Assembly (NCBI RefSeq): GCF_029869545.1
Contig: NZ_JARWQD010000109.1
Coordinates: 1-64,000 of the forward strand
DNA: 64,000 nt
Reading direction: 5' to 3'
DNA from: Nocardia wallacei
GTDB lineage: Bacteria; Actinomycetota; Actinomycetes; Mycobacteriales; Mycobacteriaceae
The translations under genes were made by a program, and so were the position numbers. Position 1 is the first letter of the stretch. Each line of letters starts with the position of its first letter. Below the pieces are notes generated by a model. The model searched no databases. It was not told where the DNA came from and saw only the letters and a list, made by a program, of their open reading frames with translations. Shown here piece by piece: positions 42,885 through 53,271 of the stretch.

Positions 42885-45824
42885 GTGGCTCTGTACCGGA
42901 AGTACCGACCGGCAACGTTCGCTGAAGTGGTGGGGCAGGAGCACGTCACCGACCCGTTGAGCACCGCGCTCGACACCGGCCGGATCAGTCATGCCTACCT
43001 GTTCTCCGGCCCGCGCGGCTGCGGCAAGACGTCCTCGGCGCGCATCCTCGCGCGCTCGCTGAACTGCGTGGAGGGGCCGACGTCCCGCCCGTGCGGGGTC
43101 TGCCCGTCGTGTGTGGCGCTGGCCCCGGGCGGCCCCGGCAACCTGGACGTCATCGAGCTGGACGCCGCGAGCCACGGTGGCGTCGACGACACCCGCGAGC
43201 TGCGCGACCGCGCCTTCTACGCGCCGGCGGAGTCGCGCTACCGCGTGTTCATCGTCGACGAGGCGCACATGGTCACCACCGCGGGCTTCAACGCGCTGCT
43301 CAAGATCGTCGAGGAGCCGCCCGCCCACCTGATCTTCGTCTTCGCCACCACCGAGCCGGACAAGGTGCTGCCGACGATTCGCTCGCGCACCCATCACTAT
43401 CCGTTCCGGCTGCTGCCCCCGGCGACCATGCGCGGGCTGCTCGGCCAGATCTGCGAGCAGGAGGGCGTGCAGGTCGAGGAGGCGGTGTACCCGCTGGTGA
43501 TCCGTGCCGGTGGCGGCTCCCCGCGCGACAGCCTGAGCGTGCTGGACCAGCTGCTGGCCGGTGCCGGGCCGGAGGGCGTCGCCTACCAGCGCGCGCTGGC
43601 GCTGCTGGGCGTCACCGATATCGCGCTGATCGACGAGGCGGTCGAGGCGCTGGCCGCCGCCGACGGTGCGGCGCTGTTCGGCACCGTGGACCGGGTCGTC
43701 GAGGCCGGGCACGACCCGCGCCGCTTCGCCACCGACCTGCTGGAGCGCATGCGCGACCTGATCCTGCTGCGCGCGGTGCCCGACGCCGCCGACCGCAATC
43801 TGGTCACCGGGCCGGGCGATGTTCTCGAGCGCATGCGCGACCAGGCCGACCGCATCGGCCCGGCCACCCTCACCCGCTACGCCGAACTACTGCACGAGGG
43901 CCTGGGCGAGATGCGCGGCGCCACCGCCCCGCGGCTGCTGCTCGAGGTCGTCTGCGCCCGCATGCTGCTCCCCGCGGTCTCCGACACCGAATCCGCCACC
44001 CTGCAACGCCTCGAGCGCCTGGAGCGCGGCATGGCCGGTGGTGCGGTGCCGCCCGCTTCCGCGCCGAATCCCGGTGCGAGCGGCGGTACCGGCGCAGCGA
44101 GCCCGGCATCTCGGGCCGCGCCGCCCTCCGCCGCCCCCCGCCGCCGCGGGGCCGAGGCATTGGCCGCACTCCGCGCCGAGAAGTCGGGCAGCGCATCACA
44201 ACCCGAGGCTGACGCGGCGCCTCGGCGGCCCGAGTCCAACCCCCCGGTAGCCGAACCGCCACACTCCCGCGCCCACTCGGCGTCGCGGGGATCGGATGCG
44301 GACCACGCTTCCGGGCACGCGTCGGCAGCGTCATCGGGGTCGGACGAGCCTCCTGCTTCCGCACCGCCCGCTGCGTCCGGCATCGAGCCACGCCCCCATC
44401 CTGCCCAGCGCGCCCAGGCGCCCACCGGTCCCGACGTTCAGCACGCACCGGCCGCGCCGGAAGCGCAAGTGCCGCAGGGCGATTCCGTGCCGCCCGCCGA
44501 TCGTCGCCCCGCGGGTGCGCCTTCGTCCGCCGTCGGATCGGTTGAACCCGGGGCGGGTCGCGGTGCGGAGGCTGCTCGCGGTACCGAATCCGCAGCGGTG
44601 CAGGACGATTCCGAGCGCGGTGATGCTCGCCTGGCGACTGCGTCGGCGCAGGGCGCGGCGGCGTCGGGGCACGGGGATTCGGCCACCGAGGTATCCGGCG
44701 TGGCAGAGCCCGACGTCGCGCAAGGCGCCGGATCGGTAGATCTCGAGGACGCAGACGAAATGGCGGAGCTGAACGCACCGCCCACACGCGCCGAATTGCC
44801 TTCGGATGTCGAATCGCTCGCGGACGCCGAATCCCGGGAGCCCTATTCGACCGCTCCCATGCCCCCGCCCCCAGGCGGCCCGGAGGCACCGCCCGGGCAC
44901 GCGGCTGCTGAGTCGCCTGAGCGGGCTGCGTCTGTGGACGGACCCGGGGCATCGGCCGATTCGGTTCCCGATGGTGGTCTTGTGCGGGAGGTTTCGGCTG
45001 GGTCTGCCCCCGATGGTGGCCTTGTGCGGGAGGTTTCGGCTGGTTCTGCCCCCGACGGGGACCTCGCGCGGGAGATCGAGGCGAAGTGGGGGGAGATCCG
45101 GGCCAAGGTGCGGGAGTTCGGGGCGGCGGTGCATGCGCTGCTGTCCGGGGCGTCGGTGGCGCGGGTCGAGGGCGACACCATCGTGTTCGCGCATCAGCAC
45201 GCGCCGCTGGCGCAGCGGCTGTCGAATCCGAAGTACGTCGAGGCGGTGCAGGCGGCGGTGCACGCCGTCGTGGGCCGCGAGCACGGGGTGCGCTGGGAGG
45301 TCGCCTCGGGGGGCGCGCCCGCGGGCGGTGATCGTGGCTCCGGTGCGCCGAACCGCGGTGCCACGGGGTCTGGGGCTTCGAACCGCGGTGCCACGGGGGC
45401 TGCGGGCGGCGGTGCCGCGAACAGGGGAGGCCAAGGGGGCGCGCGTGGCTCCGGGCCGTCCGAGGCTCCGCGATACACCCGGCCGAGCCAGTCGAAGGCG
45501 GCCAACCCCGACAATCCCGATTCGACCCCTAGTGCCCGGGGCCGCGAATCGGGTCCGTCGCGTAACGATTCCGGCGCGCGCTCGGCGCCTCCGGACGACG
45601 ACATTCCGCTGCCCGACGGGCCGGACTACCCCGACGATCCCGGCCCGCCCGACTACTCGTCGGTAGGTTATGAGGGCGTCCCACCTGCGTCGACGCCGGA
45701 GGAAGAGCAGGAGATGCTCGCGGAGTCGGCCCGCCCGGTCCCGCCCGGCGACCGCCGCGACCCCGATGAGGTGGCCTTGGAGTTGCTCGTGAGTGAGCTG
45801 GGCGCCACACGCCTGGAGGGTTGA
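42885..45824 (+). CDS. dnaX: DNA polymerase III subunit gamma/tau with extended low-complexity tail
   Basis: 979 residues from GTG 42885 (VALYRKYRPATF is the family N-terminus; the frame extends upstream without support). AAA+ clamp-loader core: Walker A GPRGCGKTS at 42-50, zinc cysteines 61, 70, 73, 76, DEAH-type VDEAHM, sensor ATTEPDKVLPTIRSR. The core ends near residue 385. The remainder is far longer than in M. tuberculosis (~578 aa total, from memory): ~310 residues of Ala/Pro/Ser/Glu low complexity, a tau-like domain (AREIEAKWGEIRAKVREFGAAVHALL, residues ~725-800), then Gly/Asn/Arg-rich repeats and an acidic tail. A 42-bp unit (GSAPDGGLVREVSA) is repeated about 2.7 times at 44956-45070. 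Confidence 0.93.
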   Translation: MALYRKYRPATFAEVVGQEHVTDPLSTALDTGRISHAYLFSGPRGCGKTSSARILARSLNCVEGPTSRPCGVCPSCVALAPGGPGNLDVIELDAASHGGVDDTRELRDRAFYAPAESRYRVFIVDEAHMVTTAGFNALLKIVEEPPAHLIFVFATTEPDKVLPTIRSRTHHYPFRLLPPATMRGLLGQICEQEGVQVEEAVYPLVIRAGGGSPRDSLSVLDQLLAGAGPEGVAYQRALALLGVTDIALIDEAVEALAAADGAALFGTVDRVVEAGHDPRRFATDLLERMRDLILLRAVPDAADRNLVTGPGDVLERMRDQADRIGPATLTRYAELLHEGLGEMRGATAPRLLLEVVCARMLLPAVSDTESATLQRLERLERGMAGGAVPPASAPNPGASGGTGAASPASRAAPPSAAPRRRGAEALAALRAEKSGSASQPEADAAPRRPESNPPVAEPPHSRAHSASRGSDADHASGHASAASSGSDEPPASAPPAASGIEPRPHPAQRAQAPTGPDVQHAPAAPEAQVPQGDSVPPADRRPAGAPSSAVGSVEPGAGRGAEAARGTESAAVQDDSERGDARLATASAQGAAASGHGDSATEVSGVAEPDVAQGAGSVDLEDADEMAELNAPPTRAELPSDVESLADAESREPYSTAPMPPPPGGPEAPPGHAAAESPERAASVDGPGASADSVPDGGLVREVSAGSAPDGGLVREVSAGSAPDGDLAREIEAKWGEIRAKVREFGAAVHALLSGASVARVEGDTIVFAHQHAPLAQRLSNPKYVEAVQAAVHAVVGREHGVRWEVASGGAPAGGDRGSGAPNRGATGSGASNRGATGAAGGGAANRGGQGGARGSGPSEAPRYTRPSQSKAANPDNPDSTPSARGRESGPSRNDSGARSAPPDDDIPLPDGPDYPDDPGPPDYSSVGYEGVPPASTPEEEQEMLAESARPVPPGDRRDPDEVALELLVSELGATRLEG

Positions 45825-46080
45825 CAGACACCTCCCCGACGGCCTTAAGTTAACCGGAGTTCGCATCCGGCTGTACTATGAACAGGTGGTCGTCAGCAGC
45901 GGTGCTACGAGGTTCTATGGTATGCCCAGGCGTACGGGCGACCGGAGCATGCGTGGGCCGTGGCATGTCGACGTTTGTACAGCGTCTACACGGTCGGTCG
46001 TATGGCCGGTCGGCGAGGTTACCTGCGGCGATACCGGGCACTGCGGTGTCGGCGCAGCCTAAGGAAGGAAAGACTCCGAT
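45825..46080 (+). promoter_or_regulatory. fadA-fadB promoter region
   Basis: 256 bases without a gene upstream of fadA. TACTAT (about 45872-45877) fits a strong -10, preceded by the inverted repeat CCGGAgttcgcaTCCGG (45854-45870) in the -35/spacer region, a candidate repressor site. GGAAGGAAAG is the fadA RBS. The resulting 5' UTR would be about 200 nt. Confidence 0.5.
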
Positions 46081-47292
46081 ATGACCACAGAGGCCTACAT
46101 TTACGAGGCCATCCGCACTCCGCGGGGCCGCAACAAGAAGGGCTCGCTGCACTCGGTCAAGCCGATCGATCTGACGACCGGTCTGGTCAAGGAGCTGCGT
46201 AACCGCTTCCCGAACCTGGACGAGGAGCGCATCTCGGACGTCGTCCTCGGCGTCGTCTCGCCGGTGGGTGACCAGGGCGCCGATATCGCCCGCACCACCG
46301 TGCTGACCTCGGGCCTGCCCGACACCGTCGGTGGCACCCAGATCAACCGCTTCTGCGCCTCCGGCCTGGAGGCCGTCAACCTCGCCGCCCAGAAGGTCCG
46401 CTCCGGCTTCGAGGACCTGGTCATCGCCGGTGGCGTGGAGGCCATGTCGCGCGTGCCGATGGGCTCCGACGGCGGCGCCATGTTCATGGACCCGTGGACC
46501 AGCTACGAGAGCTACATCGTCCCGCAGGGCATCTCGGCCGACCTGATCGCCACCATCGAGGGCTTCTCCCGCGATGACGTCGACGCCTACGCGGTGCAGT
46601 CGCAGGAGCGCGCCGCGGCCGCGTGGACCGGCGGCTACTTCGCCAAGTCCGTCGTGCCCGTCAAGGACATCAACGGCCTGACCGTGCTGGACCGCGACGA
46701 GCACATGCGTCCCGGCACCAAGCCCGAGGACCTGGCCAAGCTCAACCCGTCCTTCGCGGGCATCGGCGAGATGGGTGGCTTCGACGCGGTGGCGCTGCAG
46801 AAGTACCACTTCGTCGAGAAGATCAACCACGTCCACCACGGCGGCAACAGCTCCGGCATCGTCGACGGCGCCGCGCTGGTGCTGGTCGGCAACGAGGAGG
46901 CCGGTAAGGCCTCCGGCCTGACCCCGCGCGCCCGCATCGTCTCCACCGGCATCTCCGGCGCCGACGCCACCATCATGCTGACCGGCCCGACCCCGGCCGC
47001 GCACAAGGCGCTGGCCAAGGCGGGCCTGAGCGTCGACGACATCGACCTGTTCGAGATCAACGAGGCATTCGCCTCGGTCGTTCTGAAGTTCCAGAAGGAC
47101 CTGAACATCCCGAACGAGAAGCTGAACGTCAACGGCGGCGCGATCGCCATGGGCCACCCGCTGGGCGCCACCGGCGCGATGATCACCGGCACCATGGTCG
47201 ACGAGCTGGAACGCCGCAACGCCCGCTACGCCCTGGTGACCCTGTGCATCGGCGGCGGCATGGGTGTGGCCACCATCATCGAGCGCGTCTGA
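46081..47292 (+). CDS. fadA: Acetyl-CoA C-acyltransferase (thiolase) of the fatty-acid oxidation complex
   Basis: 403 residues with thiolase motifs: nucleophilic Cys92 in [12 protein letters not shown], the NEAFA segment at about 328-332, GHPLGATGA near 358-366 and the second catalytic Cys in [16 protein letters not shown] precedes the ATG. Thiolysis of 3-ketoacyl-CoA releases acetyl-CoA in the last step of beta-oxidation. It is followed 31 bases later by fadB, the same pair as M. tuberculosis fadA/fadB (Rv0859/Rv0860), which form the trifunctional complex. Confidence 0.95.
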   Translation: MTTEAYIYEAIRTPRGRNKKGSLHSVKPIDLTTGLVKELRNRFPNLDEERISDVVLGVVSPVGDQGADIARTTVLTSGLPDTVGGTQINRFCASGLEAVNLAAQKVRSGFEDLVIAGGVEAMSRVPMGSDGGAMFMDPWTSYESYIVPQGISADLIATIEGFSRDDVDAYAVQSQERAAAAWTGGYFAKSVVPVKDINGLTVLDRDEHMRPGTKPEDLAKLNPSFAGIGEMGGFDAVALQKYHFVEKINHVHHGGNSSGIVDGAALVLVGNEEAGKASGLTPRARIVSTGISGADATIMLTGPTPAAHKALAKAGLSVDDIDLFEINEAFASVVLKFQKDLNIPNEKLNVNGGAIAMGHPLGATGAMITGTMVDELERRNARYALVTLCIGGGMGVATIIERV

Positions 47293-47323
47293 CGCCCTTA
47301 CCTCACAGGAGAGACGAAAACAC

Positions 47324-49471
47324 ATGACCGACAACATGATTGCCTGGGAGAAGGACGCCGACGGCATCGTCGTGTTGACCATGGACGACCCGAACCAGGG
47401 CGCCAACACGATGAACGACCTCTACAAGAAGTCGATGACGGCCACCGTCGACCGCCTCGAGGCCGAGAAGGACGACATCACCGGTGTCGTCATCACCTCG
47501 GCGAAGAAGACGTTCTTCGCCGGTGGTGACCTGAAGAACATGATGCAGGTCGGCCCGAACGACGCCCAGGCCCTGATGGACGAGCTGACCGAGATCAAGT
47601 CGGCGCTGCGCCGCCTCGAGCAGCTCGGTAAGCCGGTCGTCTCGGCGATCAACGGCGCCGCGCTCGGCGGCGGCCTGGAGATCACGCTGGCCACCCACCA
47701 CCGCATCGCCGCCGACGTGAAGGGCCTCAAGATCGGCCTGCCCGAGGTGAAGCTGGGCCTGCTGCCCGCCGGTGGCGGCGTCACCCGCACCGTGCGCATG
47801 TTCGGCATCCAGAACGCGCTGATGCAGATCCTGCTGCAGGGCAACGAGTTCAACGCCGCGAAGGCCAAGGGCATCGGCCTGGTCGACGAGGTCGTCGGCT
47901 CGGTCGAGGAGCTGGTCCCGGCCGCCAAGGCGTGGATCAAGGCGAACCCGGACAAGGGCGTGCAGCCCTGGGACGTCAAGGGCTACAAGATCCCCGGCGG
48001 CACCCCCTCCACCCCGTCGCTGGCCGCCAACCTCCCGGCGTTCCCCGCGAACCTGCGCAAGCAGCTCAAGGGCGCCAACATGCCCGCGCCGAAGAACATC
48101 ATGGCCGCCGCCATCGAGGGCGCCCAGGTCGACTTCGACAACGCCTCGCTGATCGAGTCGCGCTACTTCGTCGACCTGCTCACCGGCCCGGTCGCGAAGA
48201 ACATGATCCAGGCGTTCTTCTTCGACCTGCAGACCATCAACAACGGTGGTTCGCGTCCGAAGGACGTGCCGAAGAAGGAGATCAAGAAGGTCGGCGTGCT
48301 GGGCGCGGGCATGATGGGCGCGGGCATCGCCTACGTCTCGGCCAAGGCCGGGTACGAGGTCGTGCTGAAGGATGTCTCGCTGGAGGCGGCCGAGCGCGGT
48401 AAGGGCTACTCGGTCAAGCTCGAGGAGAAGGCCCTCTCGCGCGGCAAGACCACCGAGGAGAAGTCCAAGGCGCTGCTGGACCGTATCCACCCGACCGCCG
48501 AGGCCAAGGATCTCGAGGGCGTCGATTTCGTGATCGAGGCCGTCTTCGAGAACACCGAGCTCAAGCACAAGGTGTTCCAGGAGATCGAGGACATCGTCAC
48601 CCCGGATGCGCTGCTGGGCTCCAACACCTCGACCCTGCCGATCACCGGCCTGGCGACGGGCGTGAAGCGCGAGCAGGACTTCATCGGCATCCACTTCTTC
48701 TCCCCGGTCGACAAGATGCCGCTGGTGGAGATCATCAAGGGCGAGAAGACCTCCGACGAGGCGCTGGCCCGGGTGTTCGACTACACCCTGGCGATCCGCA
48801 AGACCCCGATCGTGGTCAACGACAGCCGCGGCTTCTTCACCTCGCGCGTGATCGGCACGTTCGTCAACGAGGCGATCGCGATGCTGAAGGAGGGCATCGA
48901 CCCGCAGACCATCGAGCAGTCGGGTCTGCAGGCGGGCTACCCGGCGGCGCCGCTGCAGCTGTCGGACGAGCTGAACATGAAGCTCATGCAGAAGATCGCC
49001 AAGGAGACCCTGGAGGCCGCCAAGGCCGGCGACACCAAGCTGGGCACCGAGCGGCACCCGGCGCAGGATGTCATCGACTACATGGTCGAGCAGGGCCGTC
49101 CGGGCCGTCTGGAGAAGGCCGGTTTCTACGAGTACGACGAGGACGGCAAGCGGCAGGGCCTGTGGTCGGGCCTGCGTGAGCACTTCAAGACCAGCACCGA
49201 GGACAAGGTTCCGTTCCAGGACCTGATCGATCGGCAGCTGTTCATCGAGGCCATCGAGACCCAGAAGTGTTTCGACGAGGGCGTGCTGACGTCGACGGCC
49301 GACGCCAACATCGGTTCGATCTTCGGCATCGGCTACCCGGCCTGGACCGGTGGCGTGCACCAGTTCATCGTCGGCTACCCGGGTGGACAGGAGGCCTTCG
49401 TGGCCCGCGCGGACGAGCTGGCCGCCAAGTACGGCAAGCGCTTCGAGGTGCCCGCCTCGCTGCGCAAGTAG
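47324..49471 (+). CDS. fadB: Fatty-acid oxidation multifunctional protein (enoyl-CoA hydratase/3-hydroxyacyl-CoA dehydrogenase)
   Basis: 715 residues. The N-terminal crotonase domain (FFAGGDLKNM, NGAALGGGLEITLATHHRIA, GLPEVKLGLLPAGGG) occupies about 1-200. The NAD-binding domain starts near 320 with VGVLGAGMMGAGIAYVSA, and the catalytic His lies in GIHFFSPVDKMPLVEII. The C-terminal HAD domain follows (NDSRGFFTSRV, GYPAWTGGVHQFI). AGGAGA precedes ATG 47324. It catalyses hydration and dehydrogenation in beta-oxidation in complex with FadA. A long hairpin 25 bases after the stop terminates the operon. Confidence 0.96.
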   Translation: MTDNMIAWEKDADGIVVLTMDDPNQGANTMNDLYKKSMTATVDRLEAEKDDITGVVITSAKKTFFAGGDLKNMMQVGPNDAQALMDELTEIKSALRRLEQLGKPVVSAINGAALGGGLEITLATHHRIAADVKGLKIGLPEVKLGLLPAGGGVTRTVRMFGIQNALMQILLQGNEFNAAKAKGIGLVDEVVGSVEELVPAAKAWIKANPDKGVQPWDVKGYKIPGGTPSTPSLAANLPAFPANLRKQLKGANMPAPKNIMAAAIEGAQVDFDNASLIESRYFVDLLTGPVAKNMIQAFFFDLQTINNGGSRPKDVPKKEIKKVGVLGAGMMGAGIAYVSAKAGYEVVLKDVSLEAAERGKGYSVKLEEKALSRGKTTEEKSKALLDRIHPTAEAKDLEGVDFVIEAVFENTELKHKVFQEIEDIVTPDALLGSNTSTLPITGLATGVKREQDFIGIHFFSPVDKMPLVEIIKGEKTSDEALARVFDYTLAIRKTPIVVNDSRGFFTSRVIGTFVNEAIAMLKEGIDPQTIEQSGLQAGYPAAPLQLSDELNMKLMQKIAKETLEAAKAGDTKLGTERHPAQDVIDYMVEQGRPGRLEKAGFYEYDEDGKRQGLWSGLREHFKTSTEDKVPFQDLIDRQLFIEAIETQKCFDEGVLTSTADANIGSIFGIGYPAWTGGVHQFIVGYPGGQEAFVARADELAAKYGKRFEVPASLRK

Positions 49472-49496
49472 CACCGAGCACCACCGAACGCCCGGT

Positions 49497-49531
49497 ACGG
49501 CCCGGATCACGATCATCGTGGTCCGGGCCGT
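49497..49531 (+). terminator. Terminator of fadA-fadB
   Basis: ACGGCCCGGATCACG (49497-49511) pairs with CGTGGTCCGGGCCGT (49517-49531) across a 5-nt loop, 15 bp with one wobble pair, 25 bases after the fadB stop. It is followed by CTTGCG rather than a T-run. Confidence 0.75.
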
Positions 49532-49653
49532 CTTGCGTGCGAAGGGCTTTCGTCCGGACTGGTCGGTCCCTCACACACGCGGGCGGAATCTCCACCGGAT
49601 GACCGTGGTCCGCGCTACGTTGGAGTAAGCGCGGATGAGTTCGAGGTGGTCCA

Positions 49654-52600
49654 ATGAACCCACACACGGGCAAGGTCCGCAGCACCGACCCTCCCGCCGA
49701 ATCGAACACCCAGCGTTACCCGCCGATCGGGATCGCCGACGAGCTCGCGGCGATGGGGCTGTTCGACGCCGAGGAGGTCGGCCGCGGCGGCTTCGGGGTC
49801 GTCTATCGCTGTGTCCAGCGCGCCCTGGACCGCACCGTCGCGGTGAAGGTGCTCTCCTCGGAGATCGACGAGGAGAGCCGCGAGCGGTTCCTGCGCGAGG
49901 AGCAGGCGATGGGGCGGCTGTCGGGCCATCCGAACATCGTCGACGTGCTGCAGGTCGACGTGACCGCCGGTGGCTTGCCCTTCCTCGTGATGCCGTACGC
50001 CACGCACGGGTCGCTGGAGCATCTGGTCCGCGAACACGGGCCGCTGAGCTGGTCGGACTCGTTGCGGGTCGGGGTCAAGCTGGCCGGGGCGATCGAGAGC
50101 GCGCACCGGGTGCATGTGCTGCACCGCGACGTGAAACCCGCGAATGTGCTGCTGAGCCGCTACGGCGAGCCGCAGCTGACCGATTTCGGCATCGCCCGCA
50201 TCCCGGGCGGATTCCGGACCTCCACGAGCATGATCACCGGCTCGCCCGCGTTCACCGCCCCCGAGGTGCTCAAGGGCGAGGAGCCCACCGTCCGCTCGGA
50301 TGTCTACGGACTGGGCTCCACGCTGTTCGCGCTGCTGACCGGGCACGCCGCCTTCGAGCGGCAATCCGGCGAGAAGATCGTCGCGCAATTTCTGCGCATC
50401 ACCACGCAGCCCATACCGGACCTGCGCGAGCAGGACATTCCGCCGGGCGTGGCGAGCGTGATCGAGCGGGCCATGTCCTCGGATCCGTCCGAGCGGCCGG
50501 TGTCGGCGCTGGAGCTGGGGGAGCTGCTGCGCTCGGTGCAGCGCGAGCACGGGCAGCTGCCGGACGAGATGGCGCTGCTGGATCCCGGGCCGGGCGCGGC
50601 CGAACCCCTCGACCGCGGCGCGCCGGCGTATCCGTCGCTGCGCTCGCGCTCGGTGGTGACGGGCCCGCCGGGAGCGACGACACGGCGGCCCGGCTCGTCC
50701 GGTGAGCGGCAGCCGCCCGCGGGCGGTCCGGTCACGCTGCCGCCCACGGCCGCAACGAAATTCCGGCCGCCGACACCGGCGCGCGAGCCGGTGGCGCGGC
50801 CGCGGCTGCTGGACATCCTGCGGTCGGCCGATCGGCGCCGGTTGGCGGTGATCCACGGCCCGGCCGGATTCGGAAAGAGCACCGTCGCGGCCCAGTGGCG
50901 AGCCGAGCTGAATACCGGCGGGACCGCGGTGGCCTGGATCGGTATCGATCACGACGACGACAACGAGGTGTGGTTCCTCGCCCACCTCGTGCAGGCGATC
51001 CGCCGGGTGTACCCGGAGATCGGCGCCGGACTCGAGCAGGTGCTGGAGGAGCGACCGGCCGAGGCGGTGCCCTACGCCATCTCGACGCTGATCGACGAGA
51101 TCCACACCGGTGGCCGCCCGGTCGTGGTGGTGATCGAGGACTGGCACCGCATCACCGATCCCGGGGCGCACCGGTGCATGGATGCGTTGCTGGACAACGC
51201 CTGTCACCATCTGCGGTTCGTGGTCACCACGCGGGAGCAGACGGGGCTGCCGCTGAGCCGATTGCGGGTGCGCGACGAGCTGGTGGAGATCGGCTGTAAC
51301 GAGCTGCGCCTGACGCCCGCCGAGACCAGGCAGATCCTGGTGGAGCGCAACGGTTTTCCGCTCACCGACGAACAGGTCGAGCAGATCCACACCGCGGCCG
51401 ACGGGTGGCCCGCGGCCATCCAGCTGGTCAGCCTGTCGCTGCGCGGCGGCCGACCGGCGGAGACGGGTGGCGCGTCGAGGGAGATCGATCCGGCGCAGCT
51501 CATCGCGCACCTGTCCGGGGGCAACCAGGCGATCCGGGACTACCTGTCGGAGAACGTGCTCGACACCCTCGACGAGCGCATGCTCGAGTTCCTCATGTCG
51601 ATCTCGGTCACCGAGAAGGTCAGTGGCTCGCTGGCCGCCGCGCTGAGCGGTGAGCCGGACGCGGAGGAACTGCTCGAGCAGGCGGAGCAGCGGGAACTGT
51701 TCGTCGGCCGCATCGACCAGGACCCGGAGTGGTTCCGGATCCAGCCGCTGTTCGCCGAGCAGCTGCGCACCCGGCTCGAGCGGGTGCACCCGGGCAAGCT
51801 GAAGTCGTTGCACCGCAAGGCTTCGCGCTGGTATGCCGAACATCAGCTGGTGCGCAAGTCGGTCGAGCACGCGATGGCGGCCGCCGATATGAAGCTGGCG
51901 CTGGACCTGCTCGAGACCGGCGGTATGGACCTGATCGACACCTCGCGCCTGGCCACGTTGCTGGGGACGGTGTCGAAACTTCCTGTGCAGCAGGTGGCTT
52001 CGCGGTCGAAGCTGCTGATGGCCCTGGCCCGCGCCAATACCAACCTGCAGCAGTCCGGTGCCGCGCGGACGGCGCTGGGACGGTTGTCGAGCATGTTGGC
52101 GCGCAGGTCGCCCACCGACGCCGACACGGTGCGGCAGCGCTGCGAAGCGGCGGTGCTGGCCGCCGCGGATCAGGTAGCGCGCGACCGCACCGACGGTGTG
52201 CTGGAGAAGGTTTCGGACTGCCTGCAACTGGCCGACGATCTGCCGCCGTGGACGGTGTCGACCGCGGCCAACCTGGTGTCGTTCGTGCGCCTGTGCGACT
52301 TCGATTTCGAGGGTGCGCGCGGCATGCAGGACTGGGCCGCGCAGTACCACGCCCGCTCCAAGGATCCGCTGGGTGCCGTCTTCGGCCTGCTGGGCAAGGG
52401 CGCGGCCGCCTACGAACAACTCGATATCGACACGGCCACACAGTGTTTCGAGCAGGCCTGGCAGACCGCCCGGGACCGCTCGGGCCCGCGCTCGCACGCG
52501 GTGCGGGTGGCGGCGGCGCTGCTCGGTGAGGTCACCTATCGGCGCGGCGATCTGGATGCGGCCGAACGCCTGCTCGATCAGAGTCACCAGCTGGTGGCCA

Positions 52601-53271
52601 GGGTGGGGCCCGTCGATTTCATGATCACCACCTTCGTGGTGGGTGCGCGGGTGAAGGCCGAGCGCGGGGACATCGAGACCGCCGCCGCCCGGCTCGACGA
52701 GGGCGCGCGCATCGCCGCCGACCGCAAGCTGACCCGGCTGGCCGCGCACATCCGCGCCGAACGGCTGCGGCTGGATCTGCCCGGGGACCAGGCGGGCGGG
52801 GCGTTGGTATCGGACCCGGCGATCCGGTCCATGCGCCACAGCACCGGCGCGGCCGCCCTCACCGCGGAGGCCGAGGAGATCGCCACGATTCGCGCCCTGC
52901 TGGCCCACCACTACCGCGGCGGCGCCGAGGCCTACGGCGACGACGCCCCGCTGGGCACCAGCGATTCGGCGGTGAAGCGGGCCCGCGCCCTGTACGGTCG
53001 CATGGCCGAACAGCACCGCCCCCGTGCGGAATTGGACGCGGCGCTGCTGCTGACCGAATGCCTGTCGGCGGCGGGATGGACCGGCGAGGCCATCGGCACC
53101 CTCACACCGGCGGTGGCCCGCTGCGCCGAACTGGGCTGGCCACGACCGTTACTGGACGCGGGGCCGGGTGTCCTCTCGCTCCTGCGGACCCTGCGCAACG
53201 AGATGCTGCTCGGCACCGAACACTCCGAAATGCCGGACATCCCGAAGAAGTTCCTGGACTCGCTCCTCTAG
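49654..53271 (+). CDS. pknK: PknK-like serine/threonine protein kinase with MalT-type ATPase and helical repeats
   Basis: 1205 residues. The kinase domain spans about 40-300: GRGGFGVVY, Lys65 in VAVKVL, HRDVKPAN at 157-164, DFG at 177-179, and SPAFTAPE at the activation-segment end. A Pro-rich linker is followed by an NTPase with Walker A GPAGFGKST near 400-409 and VVVVIEDWHRI as Walker B, then TPR-like helical repeats (about 640-1190) as in MalT/LAL regulators. No LuxR-type HTH is visible at the C-terminus. This matches M. tuberculosis PknK, a soluble STPK affecting growth and transcription. Convergent with, and overlapping by four bases, the cfa-like gene. Confidence 0.88.
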   Translation: MNPHTGKVRSTDPPAESNTQRYPPIGIADELAAMGLFDAEEVGRGGFGVVYRCVQRALDRTVAVKVLSSEIDEESRERFLREEQAMGRLSGHPNIVDVLQVDVTAGGLPFLVMPYATHGSLEHLVREHGPLSWSDSLRVGVKLAGAIESAHRVHVLHRDVKPANVLLSRYGEPQLTDFGIARIPGGFRTSTSMITGSPAFTAPEVLKGEEPTVRSDVYGLGSTLFALLTGHAAFERQSGEKIVAQFLRITTQPIPDLREQDIPPGVASVIERAMSSDPSERPVSALELGELLRSVQREHGQLPDEMALLDPGPGAAEPLDRGAPAYPSLRSRSVVTGPPGATTRRPGSSGERQPPAGGPVTLPPTAATKFRPPTPAREPVARPRLLDILRSADRRRLAVIHGPAGFGKSTVAAQWRAELNTGGTAVAWIGIDHDDDNEVWFLAHLVQAIRRVYPEIGAGLEQVLEERPAEAVPYAISTLIDEIHTGGRPVVVVIEDWHRITDPGAHRCMDALLDNACHHLRFVVTTREQTGLPLSRLRVRDELVEIGCNELRLTPAETRQILVERNGFPLTDEQVEQIHTAADGWPAAIQLVSLSLRGGRPAETGGASREIDPAQLIAHLSGGNQAIRDYLSENVLDTLDERMLEFLMSISVTEKVSGSLAAALSGEPDAEELLEQAEQRELFVGRIDQDPEWFRIQPLFAEQLRTRLERVHPGKLKSLHRKASRWYAEHQLVRKSVEHAMAAADMKLALDLLETGGMDLIDTSRLATLLGTVSKLPVQQVASRSKLLMALARANTNLQQSGAARTALGRLSSMLARRSPTDADTVRQRCEAAVLAAADQVARDRTDGVLEKVSDCLQLADDLPPWTVSTAANLVSFVRLCDFDFEGARGMQDWAAQYHARSKDPLGAVFGLLGKGAAAYEQLDIDTATQCFEQAWQTARDRSGPRSHAVRVAAALLGEVTYRRGDLDAAERLLDQSHQLVARVGPVDFMITTFVVGARVKAERGDIETAAARLDEGARIAADRKLTRLAAHIRAERLRLDLPGDQAGGALVSDPAIRSMRHSTGAAALTAEAEEIATIRALLAHHYRGGAEAYGDDAPLGTSDSAVKRARALYGRMAEQHRPRAELDAALLLTECLSAAGWTGEAIGTLTPAVARCAELGWPRPLLDAGPGVLSLLRTLRNEMLLGTEHSEMPDIPKKFLDSLL

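Noticed and set aside
49654-53271. LuxR-type HTH at the end of the PknK-like protein
   Set aside because: The last 100 residues are helical repeat sequence ending KKFLDSLL, without the LuxR recognition-helix pattern.
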